Shown here one piece after another: positions 43,101 through 50,461 of a DNA stretch of 64,000 nt (within the stretch, counting starts at the first letter, position 1; each line of letters begins with the position of its first letter). The DNA is from Nonomuraea maritima (GTDB taxonomy: Bacteria > Actinomycetota > Actinomycetes > Streptosporangiales > Streptosporangiaceae): the NCBI RefSeq assembly GCF_900100395.1, contig NZ_FNFB01000012.1:1-64000 (forward strand). Direction: 5' to 3'. A model generated the notes under the pieces. That model was not told the DNA's origin. It did not search any database and saw only the letters and a program-made list of their open reading frames with translations. The position numbers and the translations under genes were made by a program.

Positions 43101-43996
43101 GCCTCGCGCCGCGGCTGCGCCAGACGCTCTCCCAGGCGGGCGACGACCTCGAGCGGACGGGTCTGCGTACGTGGAGCTTCGGCACGCTGCCCGAGGTGTT
43201 CGAGCAAGGACGCATGAAGGGTTACCCGGCCCTGGTCGACGCGGGCTCGTCCGCGTCGATCAAGATTTTCGAGACCCAGGCCGAGCAGCGCCGCTCCCAC
43301 TGGCCCGGGGTGCGCCGCCTGCTGCTGCTCAACGTCACCAACCCGGCCAAGTCGCTGCTCGGCGGCCTGTCCAACCAGTCGAAGCTGGCGCTGTCACGCA
43401 GCCCGCACGGCGGGGCGGTGGCCCTGTTCGACGACGTGGTCAGCGCCGCCGCCGACAAGCTCATGCTGGACGCCGGCGGCGCGGTGCGCGACCCCGCCGC
43501 CTTCGACCGCCTCCACCAGCACGTACGCGCCGAGCTGTACGACACGGCGGCCGACGTGCTCGCGAAGGTCGAGCAGATCCTCGCCGTCTGGCACGAGGCG
43601 GGGGCGCGCCTCGACGCGATGCGCGCGAGCGGCGCGACCGACGACATCCGCGACCAGCTGGGCAAGCTCGTCTACCCGGGCTTCGTGACGGCCACCGGCG
43701 ACCGCCGCCTGTCCGACCTGCTGCGCTATCTGCGGGCGATCGACCGCCGCCTGGCCAAGCTGCCCGAGGACCCGTGGCGCGACGAAGAGTGGATGGCCCG
43801 CGTCCACAAGGTCGAGGACGACTACCACGACCTGCTCGACAAGCTGCACCCGGCGCGGCGCCGCGACCCCGACGTGGTGGAGATCCGCTGGATGATCGAG
43901 GAACTGCGGGTGAGCTTCTTCGCCCAGACCCTCGGCACGCCCACCCCGGTGTCGGAGAAGCGCATCACGAAGGCGATGGAGAAGCTCACGCCATGA
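40127..43996 (+). CDS. hrpA: ATP-dependent RNA helicase HrpA
   Basis: A 1289-residue DEAH-box helicase of full length. Walker A GETGSGKTTQ lies at 101-110, the DEAH motif at 198-201 (IIDEAHERS), motif III SAT near 231, and motif VI QRKGRSGRT near 392. C-terminal to the RecA pair are the winged-helix, ratchet and OB-fold regions and the long DUF3418 domain typical of bacterial HrpA. HrpA unwinds RNA and resolves stalled or collided ribosomes in E. coli. The frame begins 26 codons earlier, but MGTSSLSSPLADLQSRL matches the expected N-terminus. Its stop overlaps the convergent Uma2 gene by 11 bases. Confidence 0.95.
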   Translation: MGTSSLSSPLADLQSRLPALMPRDERRLRRRLDGMRRIRSRDARDKIVTEILADVERAEQRLSRRRAAVPVVTYPENLPVSQRKDDILAAIRDHQVVIIAGETGSGKTTQIPKICLELGRGVRGLIGHTQPRRIAARTVAERIAEELGTGLGEAVGYKVRFTDHASDRTLVKLMTDGILLAELQHDRTLDQYDTLIIDEAHERSLNIDFILGYLKQLLPKRPDLKVIITSATIDPERFSRHFDDAPIIEVSGRTYPVEVRYRPLDEDDDQTQGIVEACRELVGEGPGDVLVFLSGEREIRDAADALAKAEFRNTEILPLYARLSAAEQHRVFQRHTGRRIVLATNVAETSLTVPGIKYVVDPGYARISRYSHRTKVQRLPIEAISQASANQRKGRSGRTSDGVCIRLYEEEDFLNRPEFTDPEILRTNLASVILQMTSIGLGDIEAFPFVEPPDRRQVKDGVNLLHELGAFDAHGRLTPIGRKLATLPVDPRLGRMVLEAEKNGCLREVMVIAAALSIQDPRERPADKQQQADEKHRRFADPESDFMAYLNLWNYLREKQKELSSSAFRRLCKAEFLNYLRVREWQDIYSQLRQALGVQPNSSPAGPQQVHASLLVGLLSHIGVKDVMEKRGNDGRRPIQEYIGARNARFAIFPGSALAKKQPQWVMSAELVETSRLWARVNARIEPDWVEPLAQHLVKRTYSEPHWEKNQGAVIALEKVTLYGVPLVVGRKVNYGRIDPDLSRELFIRHALVEGDWDTHHRFLKDNRKLLEEVEELENRARRRDIMVDDEALFDFYDQRVPADVVSARHFDAWWKKARHEQPDLLTFSAEMLVNEGADVSTRDYPDTWKQLGQRMRLTYQFEPGADADGVTVHVPLQVLNQVSSDGFDWQIPGLREELITALIRSLPKNLRRNFVPAPNYAKQVLAGVKQGGEPLLAAVERELLRLTGVRVPREAWQLDQVPDHLRITYRVIDERKRTVAEDKDLDALKRRLAPRLRQTLSQAGDDLERTGLRTWSFGTLPEVFEQGRMKGYPALVDAGSSASIKIFETQAEQRRSHWPGVRRLLLLNVTNPAKSLLGGLSNQSKLALSRSPHGGAVALFDDVVSAAADKLMLDAGGAVRDPAAFDRLHQHVRAELYDTAADVLAKVEQILAVWHEAGARLDAMRASGATDDIRDQLGKLVYPGFVTATGDRRLSDLLRYLRAIDRRLAKLPEDPWRDEEWMARVHKVEDDYHDLLDKLHPARRRDPDVVEIRWMIEELRVSFFAQTLGTPTPVSEKRITKAMEKLTP

Positions 43997-44585
43997 AGAT
44001 CGAGGTGTCGAGCTTGGTGTCGACGGGCGGCGGCAACGTGATCGGCGAACCCATGGCGACCCTGGTGGTCGTCTGGTAGGCGCCGTCCTTGATGTCGCTG
44101 AACACGGTGACGCCCGGCGTCTCTCCGATCGGGTCGACCAGCAGGTAGACGGGCACGCGGCCGACGGCGTACAGGCGCGGCTTGTCCTCCCGGTCGACCC
44201 GGACACTGCCAGGTGAGACGATCTCCGCGACCATGATCAGCCCGGACGACAGCAACTCACCCTCCCCCCAGCGGGGGCACGCGGGTGGCGTCAGCGTGTA
44301 GTCGGGCACCAGCGAGTCGCGGGGCCCGGCGATGCAGACATTCAGCAGGCCGGGAGCGCCGCGCCAGCCGCGTTCGTGGGCAAGCGGGCGGAGAGTGTCG
44401 TGCAGCGCCACGGCCATCCAGGCGTGCTCGGGGGAGCCCATGGGACTCACGATCAACTTCCCTTCGATGACCTCGGCCCGGAAACCGGGGAGGGGTGGCA
44501 GGGCATCGAACAGCTCGCGAGCGGTGCGTGGGGACTCCGGCGCGCTCGCGTCCATCTGAAGGTCTTCCTCGATCGTGGCGACCAT
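43986..44585 (-). CDS. Uma2-family (DUF820) putative PD-(D/E)xK nuclease
   Basis: A 199-residue protein. Features of the Uma2 fold are the glutamate in AEVIEGKLIVSPM, the aspartate in SLVPDYTLTP, and VAEIVSPGSVRVDREDKPRLYA, where the E and K complete a PD-(D/E)xK-like site, followed by PVYLLVDP. Uma2 proteins are numerous in actinomycetes and cyanobacteria, and their function is unproven; a nuclease is inferred from fold. GGAAGG lies 8 bases before the ATG. The 3' end overlaps the hrpA stop by 11 bases in convergent orientation. Confidence 0.85.
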   Translation of the reverse strand: MVATIEEDLQMDASAPESPRTARELFDALPPLPGFRAEVIEGKLIVSPMGSPEHAWMAVALHDTLRPLAHERGWRGAPGLLNVCIAGPRDSLVPDYTLTPPACPRWGEGELLSSGLIMVAEIVSPGSVRVDREDKPRLYAVGRVPVYLLVDPIGETPGVTVFSDIKDGAYQTTTRVAMGSPITLPPPVDTKLDTSIFMA

Positions 44586-44669
44586 GGAATCTTCCTTCCG
44601 TATCCGAACGGACACGAAGAGTATTCCAGAGCGCGAAGCCGCACGCCATGCCGACGGCCGGCTGACCCC

Positions 44670-45236
44670 TCAGCCTTGTCTGCGGGCTCGGTAGGCGGCG
44701 ACGTTCAGGCGATTGCCGCACATCTCGTAGGAGTGCCAGCGCTGGGTGCGGCTGCGGGTGGTGTCGTAGAACACGTGCGCGCAGTCGTCGTTGGCGCAGG
44801 CGCGGATACGCGACCACGAGCCGGCGGCGATGAGGCTCGCCACCGCCAGGACGATCCCGCCCACCACCGGCTCGCCGGACACCTGCCGCAGCCGCACCTC
44901 GCCCGGCGCGGAGAAGGCGTGCCGGACGGTGACCGCCGACGTGTGCTCGCCGAGGTCGGCCCACGCCTGTGCGGCGCCGGGGTCGGCGACGACGGCCATG
45001 AGGTCGGTGCGCACGACGCGGACGTCGTCGAGCAGCTCGCGCGGCGGGGGTGAGCCTTCTGGCAGGCCGAACGGGCGCAGGATCGCCTGCGCCGTCTCGG
45101 GGTCGTCGAGGGTGTCGGGAAGCGCCGGGGTGGCGTGGGGCCGGGAGTTGAGCAGTTCGATGATCGCCGCCGCGGCCTCGGGGACCGCTCCTGATGCCTG
45201 CTTGCCTGCCACGCGCCCCAGCGTACTGCTCGACAT
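44670..45236 (-). CDS. CGNR zinc-finger transcriptional regulator
   Basis: A 188-residue protein with an N-terminal ABATE-like helical domain (residues 20-130) and a C-terminal CGNR zinc finger: CANDDCAHVFYD with the first two cysteines, RSRTQRWHSYEMCGNR with the last, then NVAAYRARR. The family is widespread in actinobacteria and thought to bind DNA, with the N-terminal domain sensing a stress ligand. It diverges from the reductase gene across a 97-base region with an inverted repeat, the classic arrangement of a regulator and its target. No Shine-Dalgarno site is evident for the ATG; a later start is possible. Confidence 0.88.
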   Translation of the reverse strand: MSSSTLGRVAGKQASGAVPEAAAAIIELLNSRPHATPALPDTLDDPETAQAILRPFGLPEGSPPPRELLDDVRVVRTDLMAVVADPGAAQAWADLGEHTSAVTVRHAFSAPGEVRLRQVSGEPVVGGIVLAVASLIAAGSWSRIRACANDDCAHVFYDTTRSRTQRWHSYEMCGNRLNVAAYRARRQG

Positions 45237-45280
45237 GGTCTAACTGCAAAAGAGTTTTACGGACAGCCGGGGCGTGTGCT

Positions 45281-45297
45281 AAGACTGTAAGTGTCTT
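45281..45297. promoter_or_regulatory. Inverted repeat between the CGNR regulator and the reductase
   Basis: AAGAC (45281-45285) and GTCTT (45293-45297) form an inverted repeat with 7 bases between, 37 bases before the reductase start codon, in the A+T-rich part of the divergent region. It is a candidate operator of the CGNR protein. Confidence 0.35.
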
Positions 45298-45333
45298 TTT
45301 GAAAAGCCCATTACATCCAGGAGTTGCATCACC

Positions 45334-46338
45334 ATGAGCAAGTTGACGCTCACCGACATCGGCCCCGACCTCGACCGCACCGTCCGCCTCCACGACGGCA
45401 CCGACGTGCGGCTCGGCGACCAGGACGTGCTCGTCGCGATCGAGGCCGCGCCGATCAACAACGCCGACGTGCTGTTCGCCGCCGGTTGGTTCGGGGTGCA
45501 GCCGCAGCTGCCGAACGAACTCGGCGCCGAGGGCGTGGGACGCGTGCTGCGCGCCGGTTCGCGGGTGGATCAATCGCTCGTCGGCCGGCGGGTCCTCGTG
45601 CTGCCCACGTTCCGGCACGGCACCTGGGCCGACGAGACCGTCGTGCCCGCCCGCCACGTCGTCCCCGTGACCGACCGGGCCGACGCGCTGCAGCTCGCCA
45701 TGCTCCCCGTCAACCCGGCGACGGCCCGCGCCCTGCTGAACGACTACGTCGCCCTCGAGCCGGGCGACTGGGTCGGCCTGAACCTGGCGAACTCCGCCGT
45801 CGGCCAGTACGTCGTCGCCCTCGCCAAGAAGGCCGGCGTCAGGACGCTGGCCGTGGTGCGCAGCGAGGAGGCGGCCGAGCGCGTCAGGAAGCTCGGCGCC
45901 GACGTCGTCCTCGTCGACGGCGAGGGACTCGGCGAGCGGGCGGTCAAGGCCCTGGACGGCGCGCAGCTGCGCCTGCTCCTGGAGGGCACCGGCGACTCCG
46001 CCCAGGTCGCCGAGCTGGCGCCGGCCGTCGAGCCCGGCGGCAGCGTGGTCGTCTTCGCCGCGGCCACCGGCCGGTCGCCGGCCGTGCCGCTGCCGGACCT
46101 GATCTACCGCGGGATCTCGCTGCGCGCCTTCTTCATCCTCAACTGGCTGCGTGACACTCCGCGCGAGGAGCTGGAGCGGGTCTACGCCGAGCTCGCCGAG
46201 CTGGTCGCGCAGGGCGCGCTCAGGGCCGAGGTGGAGGCGACGTACGAGCTGGCGAGCTACCGGGAGGCCCTCGCCCACGCCCAGCGCACCGGACGCTCCG
46301 GCAAGATTCTCTTCGCGCCGGGCCGGAACGCCGCGTAA
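45334..46338 (+). CDS. MDR-family quinone/enoyl reductase
   Basis: A 334-residue medium-chain dehydrogenase/reductase without the structural zinc cysteines. INNADVLFAAGWFG lies in the N-terminal GroES-like part, and NLANSAVGQYVVALAKKAG (about 150-168) is the nucleotide-binding region, with a variant AxxxxG. The layout resembles mitochondrial-type 2-enoyl thioester reductases and NADPH:quinone oxidoreductases. The substrate is unknown. Its likely regulator is the divergent CGNR protein, so it may respond to a reactive or toxic carbonyl compound; that is inference. CAGGAGTTGCATCACC precedes the ATG. Confidence 0.85.
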   Translation: MSKLTLTDIGPDLDRTVRLHDGTDVRLGDQDVLVAIEAAPINNADVLFAAGWFGVQPQLPNELGAEGVGRVLRAGSRVDQSLVGRRVLVLPTFRHGTWADETVVPARHVVPVTDRADALQLAMLPVNPATARALLNDYVALEPGDWVGLNLANSAVGQYVVALAKKAGVRTLAVVRSEEAAERVRKLGADVVLVDGEGLGERAVKALDGAQLRLLLEGTGDSAQVAELAPAVEPGGSVVVFAAATGRSPAVPLPDLIYRGISLRAFFILNWLRDTPREELERVYAELAELVAQGALRAEVEATYELASYREALAHAQRTGRSGKILFAPGRNAA

Positions 46339-46430
46339 CTTCAGTGGTGGGCCGTCTCGGCTTGGGTGGAGGCGGCCCGTCTGAAATGATCCCCCATAGC
46401 AAAATATGTCCGGTTGTGGTTGGGGGAGTG

Positions 46431-47084
46431 ATGATCAAAGCTGTGGTGTTCGACGTCGGTGAGACGCTGATCAGCGAAGACCGCATCTGGACGGCCTGGG
46501 CCCGCAGGCTCGGAGTGAGCCCGTTCGTGCTGATGGGTCTCATCGGCGGCACGGCCGCGCTCGACCGCTCGCTCAACGACGCCTTCCTGCTCCTGCGTCC
46601 CGACCTCGACCGTGAGGCCGAGGAGCTGGCATGGGAACGCGACGACCCCGACGGGCTGCGCAACCATTTCGATGCCGACGACCTCTACCCGGACGTCCGC
46701 GAGGCCCTGGCCGCTCTGCGCGCCGCGGGCCTCCAGGTGATCATCGCCGGCAACCAGCCGGCGCGGGCGTACAACGCGCTCGTGGCCATGGACCTGCCGG
46801 TCGACTCCGTGCACACCTCCGACGGGTGGGGCGTGGCCAAGCCCGACCCCGGCTTCTTCGCGAAGGTGGCCGCGGTCTCGGGGCGCGAGCCCGGCGAGAT
46901 CCTCTACGTCGGCGACCGGGTCGACAACGACGTGTTGCCGGCCGCCGCCGCGGGCATGCGCACCGCGCTGCTGCGCCGCGGCCCGTGGGGCTACCTGCAC
47001 GCCGAACGTCAGGAGGCGGCGACCGCCGACATGATCGTCGACGATCTGCACGCCCTGCTGCCCGCCCTGCGGCAGATCACCTGA
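46431..47084 (+). CDS. HAD-superfamily hydrolase
   Basis: A 217-residue protein beginning MIKAVVFDVGETLISED. Motif I is FDVGETL: the nucleophile Asp8 is present, but the second aspartate of DxDxT is glycine, as in a sizeable subgroup of HAD proteins. Motif II is VIIAGNQP (the usual Ser/Thr is Gly-Asn), motif III the lysine of GWGVAKPDPGFF and motif IV LYVGDRVDNDV. Phosphatase activity is therefore uncertain. GGGGGAG is immediately before the ATG. Its stop overlaps the convergent acidic protein gene by 8 bases. Confidence 0.85.
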   Translation: MIKAVVFDVGETLISEDRIWTAWARRLGVSPFVLMGLIGGTAALDRSLNDAFLLLRPDLDREAEELAWERDDPDGLRNHFDADDLYPDVREALAALRAAGLQVIIAGNQPARAYNALVAMDLPVDSVHTSDGWGVAKPDPGFFAKVAAVSGREPGEILYVGDRVDNDVLPAAAAGMRTALLRRGPWGYLHAERQEAATADMIVDDLHALLPALRQIT

Positions 47085-47400
47085 GGTCTTCCTCGGGGTC
47101 GATGCGCACCGCCCGCTCCTCGGCCGACAGGTCGTCGTCGTCCCTGCCCCAGTCGTTCGCCACTTCCTCGTCCTCGACGTCGGCGCCGGCCCCCGCGTCC
47201 GGCTGGGTCAGCCGGTGCTTGGGGCGGGGTTCGCGCAGGCGCTCGGGGGCCTCCCGCCGCAGGCGTTCGTCGAGGGTGTCGCGGTGCCGGGGGTCGTCCC
47301 CGACGATCTCGTGCCGCAGGCCGAGGTCGTCGGTCCACTCGTCGACCTCGATCTGCTGTTCGTCGCTCATGCCGTAGCGGTTCGGTGGTGTTTCGGTCAT
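47077..47400 (-). CDS. 107-residue acidic protein, DUF5709-like
   Basis: A hydrophilic acidic protein without membrane span. It contains DTLDERLRREAPERL, which recalls DUF5709 proteins of actinobacteria, and ends DDLSAEERAVRIDPEEDLR. Function unknown. It may begin at the internal ATG of MSDEQQIEVDEWTD, residue 11. The 3' end overlaps the HAD gene, and 12 bases before its start lies the terminator hairpin of the gamma-glutamyltransferase gene. Confidence 0.6.
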   Translation of the reverse strand: MTETPPNRYGMSDEQQIEVDEWTDDLGLRHEIVGDDPRHRDTLDERLRREAPERLREPRPKHRLTQPDAGAGADVEDEEVANDWGRDDDDLSAEERAVRIDPEEDLR

Positions 47401-47412
47401 AGGCGCCCCCTA

Positions 47413-47450
47413 CCCAGAAACGGCCCGCAAACCTGAGGGCCGTTTCTGGG
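47413..47450 (-). terminator. Hairpin after the gamma-glutamyltransferase gene
   Basis: CCCAGAAACGGCCC (47413-47426) pairs perfectly with GGGCCGTTTCTGGG (47437-47450): 14 base pairs with a 10-base loop, beginning 11 bases past the minus-strand ggt stop. Confidence 0.8.
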
Positions 47451-47460
47451 GAGGCCGGCG

Positions 47461-49005
47461 TCAGCGTCCGATCGCGGACCCGACCTGGGAGCGCGGGTCG
47501 GCGGCGCCCGCCAGCAGGCCGTCGGCGCGCACGTCGATGAGGTGCGCGTGCCCGAACGAGCCCCCGTAGGGCAGGGCCGCCACCCGGTGGCCGAGCGCCG
47601 ACAGGCCGTCGGCCCAGGTCGCGCCCTCCTCCAGGTCGACGACCGCGTCGTCGGGGGCCTCCCACGTGTCGAACCCGGTGCCGCCGCTGCCGAGCCTCCA
47701 GCGCGGCGCGGAGATCGCCTTGCCCGGCTCCTCGCCGTGCTTCAGCAGCCGGGTGATGACCTGGAGCAGGATCTGGGGCTGCGCGTCGCCGCCCATCGTG
47801 CCGACGACGGTCCGCAACGAGCCGTCGGGACGCGTGACGAGGGCGGGCGTGAGGGTGTGGGGCGGGCGCTTGCGAGGGCCGTACTCGGCGGGGTGGCCGG
47901 GCTTGAGCGAGAACCCGATGCCGCGGTTGTGGAGGTTGATCCCGGTACGGGGTTCGAACACCATGCTGCCGAACCCCGACGCGTTCGACTGGATGAGCGA
48001 GACGCCCATGCCGTCACCGTCGACCACACACAGGTACGTCGTGTCACCGTCGTGCTGGACCGGGCCGCGCAGCCGCACCCGCGCCAGCGGGTCGATCAGC
48101 GCCCGGCGGCGGGCGATCTCGGCGGGGTCGAGGAGATCCTTGGCGTCCTCGTGCAGCACGTCGAGCCGGTCGTACCCGGCCACCCTGGCGGCCTCGGCCA
48201 GCAGGTGGGCCCAGGCGGCGTGGTTCGGCGCCGGGGGCAGCTCGAGCCCGTCGGCGACGGCGAGCGACATGAGCAGCAGGTAGCCCTGGGAGTTGGGCGG
48301 GGCCGACCAGATGTCGTGGCCGAACGCGCGCACCTTGAGCGGCTCGACCCAGTCGGCGTTCGGCGCCGCGAGGTCGGCCTCGGCGTACTCGCCCGCGCCC
48401 AGCTCGACCAGCCCCTGCCCGAACTCGCCCAGGTAGAAGCCGTCGCGACCGTGCTCGGCCACCGCCTCCAGTGCGCGGGCCACGCCGGGCCTGGTCAGCC
48501 GGTCGCCCGCGGCGCGTACGGAGGCGAAGTCGGAGCCGCCCGGCCGCCGGGCCGCGTTCGCGGCGCCCGCCGTCATCAGCGGGGAGGCGGGGAACCCGCC
48601 GCGGGCCAGCCTGATCGCGGGCGAGAGCAGCTCAGCCATGGGCAGGCGGCCGTACCGGGCGTGCAGGGCGGACCAGCCGTCGACGCAGCCGGGCACCGGG
48701 ACGGACCGGATGTCGTGAAGGTGGGGCATGCGGGTGTGGCCGTCGGCCCGCAGGCGGTCGGGGTCGGCGCCGGAACCGGCGCGTCCTGAGGCGTTCAGCG
48801 CGGTGACCTCGCCGTCGTGGACGAGGGCGAAGAGATCACCGCCCAGACCGCACAGATGGGGGGCGACGACGGAGAGCACGGCGTTCGCGGCGATGGCCGC
48901 GTCGGCGGCGGACCCGCCGCGCTCCAGCATGGTGAGCCCGGCGCCGGAGGCCAGGTGGTCGACGGTGCAGACCATGCCGGAGGGAGCGTATCTGGTGTTG
49001 TGCAC
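47461..49005 (-). CDS. ggt: Gamma-glutamyltransferase
   Basis: A 514-residue Ntn-hydrolase. The autocatalytic cleavage site and nucleophile is Thr322 in HDGDTTYLCVVDGDG, so the small subunit starts there. Other conserved blocks are DAAIAANAVLSVVAPHLCGLGGD, NASGRAG and the glycine-rich PYGGSFGH. It transfers or hydrolyses gamma-glutamyl groups of glutathione-like compounds. Unlike secreted GGTs it has no signal peptide from the GTG start at 49003-49005, so it is probably cytoplasmic. The frame remains open far upstream but is not coding there. A strong hairpin follows the stop. Confidence 0.9.
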   Translation of the reverse strand: MHNTRYAPSGMVCTVDHLASGAGLTMLERGGSAADAAIAANAVLSVVAPHLCGLGGDLFALVHDGEVTALNASGRAGSGADPDRLRADGHTRMPHLHDIRSVPVPGCVDGWSALHARYGRLPMAELLSPAIRLARGGFPASPLMTAGAANAARRPGGSDFASVRAAGDRLTRPGVARALEAVAEHGRDGFYLGEFGQGLVELGAGEYAEADLAAPNADWVEPLKVRAFGHDIWSAPPNSQGYLLLMSLAVADGLELPPAPNHAAWAHLLAEAARVAGYDRLDVLHEDAKDLLDPAEIARRRALIDPLARVRLRGPVQHDGDTTYLCVVDGDGMGVSLIQSNASGFGSMVFEPRTGINLHNRGIGFSLKPGHPAEYGPRKRPPHTLTPALVTRPDGSLRTVVGTMGGDAQPQILLQVITRLLKHGEEPGKAISAPRWRLGSGGTGFDTWEAPDDAVVDLEEGATWADGLSALGHRVAALPYGGSFGHAHLIDVRADGLLAGAADPRSQVGSAIGR

Positions 49006-49100
49006 GGGAAGAGCGTACGCCTCCCGCGGCGGCTCACTCCCGCTCGAGCAGCTCGCGGATGCGGGCCCTGGCCTGGCCGAGCTCCCAGTACGCCACCGCG

Positions 49101-50369
49101 TCAGGCGTTCTCCAGGGCCGGCTCCAGGCGACGTCCTGGTCGTACGGCCTGCGCCACCGTCCGTCCCGAGAGCCTGGCCAGCGTCACGGTCGCCAGCAGC
49201 GCGGCCGCCATGCACGCCACCCCGCCGATCTCCAGCGCCGCGCGCGGCCCCAGCGCGTCGCTGAACCCGCCGAGCAGCGGCCCGCCGAAGGCGCCCGCCC
49301 CCGAGCTGACGATGGACAGGGTCGCGATCACCCGGCCGCGCATCGGCTCGGGGCTGCCGAGCTGGGCCCGTGCGGAGACGGCGGTGTCGAGGACGACCGC
49401 GCCCGCGGCGATCGGCAGCATCGCGGCGCCGAACGTCCACAGCGACGGCATCAGCCCGCTCACGGCCTGCGTGAGCCCCGTCGCGAAGGTCACGGTCAAC
49501 AGCAGCCGGAACGTGAGGTTCGGCCTGGAGGCCGCCAGGAATCCGCCCAACACCGTGCCGGCCGCGAAGACCGTGGACAGCAGGCCGTACCCGGCCGCCC
49601 CCGCGCCCAGCGGCCCGGCGCTCATGGCGGCCATGGTGACCTGGAAGTTGCGCCCGAGACTGCCCGAGACGAACCAGAGCCCGAGCAGCACGAGCAGCCA
49701 GGGCGTGCGCAGCACGTACCGCAGACCGTCGCGGACGGCGCCCGGCTGCCGCTCGGCGGCGGCCAGCACGTGGAACTCCCGGCGGCGCATGGCGGCCACG
49801 GCGGCGATCACCACGAAGAAGGTGACCGCGTTGATCGTGAACAGGCCGCCGTCGCCGATCACCGGCAGCAGCGCGCCCGCCAGGCTCATGCCGAGGATGC
49901 GGCCGGCGGAGTTGAGTACGGAACCGAGCGCCATCGCGTTCTGCAGGTCGCGGGGCGGTACCACCTCGGCGCCGAACCGGCCGAGCGCGGGCCCGCCGAG
50001 CGCGGTGACCACGCCGCCGGCCAGCGCCACACCGTAGATCGGCAGGACGGACCGCACGTCCGTGAACGCGATCACGGCCAGCGCGGCGGCGAGCGCCGCC
50101 TGCGCGAGCTGCGCGGCGATCACGACGGGACGGGTGGGCAGCCGGTCGGCCAGCGCGCCGCCCCACATGCCGAGCAGCAGCGTCGGCAGCGCCTGCATGA
50201 CCAGGCTGAGCCCGACGCCGGCCGCCGACCCGGTCAGCGACAGGACGAGCCAGTTGACCCCGAGCACCTGCATCCACGTGCCGGTCACCGAGATGACGTC
50301 GGCGCCCGCCCAGAGCCGGTAGTTGTGATGACGCAGAGCCCTGAACGTAGGGGCTGACCTGGGGGACAC
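49101..50369 (-). CDS. MFS transporter (EntS/DUF894-like exporter)
   Basis: A 422-residue permease with about ten to twelve spans. The N-terminus VSPRSAPTFRALRHHNYRLW and the sequence GTWMQVLGVNWLVLSLTGSA are typical of the MFS_3/DUF894 exporters related to enterobactin exporter EntS, and GGALADRLPTRPVV is the loop 2-3 motif. It probably exports a small molecule or antibiotic. The GTG start at 50367-50369 has AGGAAG 5 bases before it. It lies 96 bases before the ggt gene in the same direction and may be co-transcribed, though no function links them. Confidence 0.88.
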   Translation of the reverse strand: MSPRSAPTFRALRHHNYRLWAGADVISVTGTWMQVLGVNWLVLSLTGSAAGVGLSLVMQALPTLLLGMWGGALADRLPTRPVVIAAQLAQAALAAALAVIAFTDVRSVLPIYGVALAGGVVTALGGPALGRFGAEVVPPRDLQNAMALGSVLNSAGRILGMSLAGALLPVIGDGGLFTINAVTFFVVIAAVAAMRRREFHVLAAAERQPGAVRDGLRYVLRTPWLLVLLGLWFVSGSLGRNFQVTMAAMSAGPLGAGAAGYGLLSTVFAAGTVLGGFLAASRPNLTFRLLLTVTFATGLTQAVSGLMPSLWTFGAAMLPIAAGAVVLDTAVSARAQLGSPEPMRGRVIATLSIVSSGAGAFGGPLLGGFSDALGPRAALEIGGVACMAAALLATVTLARLSGRTVAQAVRPGRRLEPALENA

Positions 50370-50461
50370 GGATCTTCCTAGCCTTGACGACGCACCGGGA
50401 GGTGAACACGTCCGCTCCAATGCGCGATTTCCGTCACGACCGGAATGTGAGGCACTCCACG

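Noticed and set aside
40007..43300. 1097-codon minus-strand open frame opposite hrpA
   Set aside because: Shadow frame of a full-length, motif-complete helicase gene.
49024..49100. 20-codon frame ending ARIRELLERE between ggt and the MFS gene
   Set aside because: Helix-like but only a weak GTG start with the nearest GGAG 14 bases away; too little evidence for a gene.
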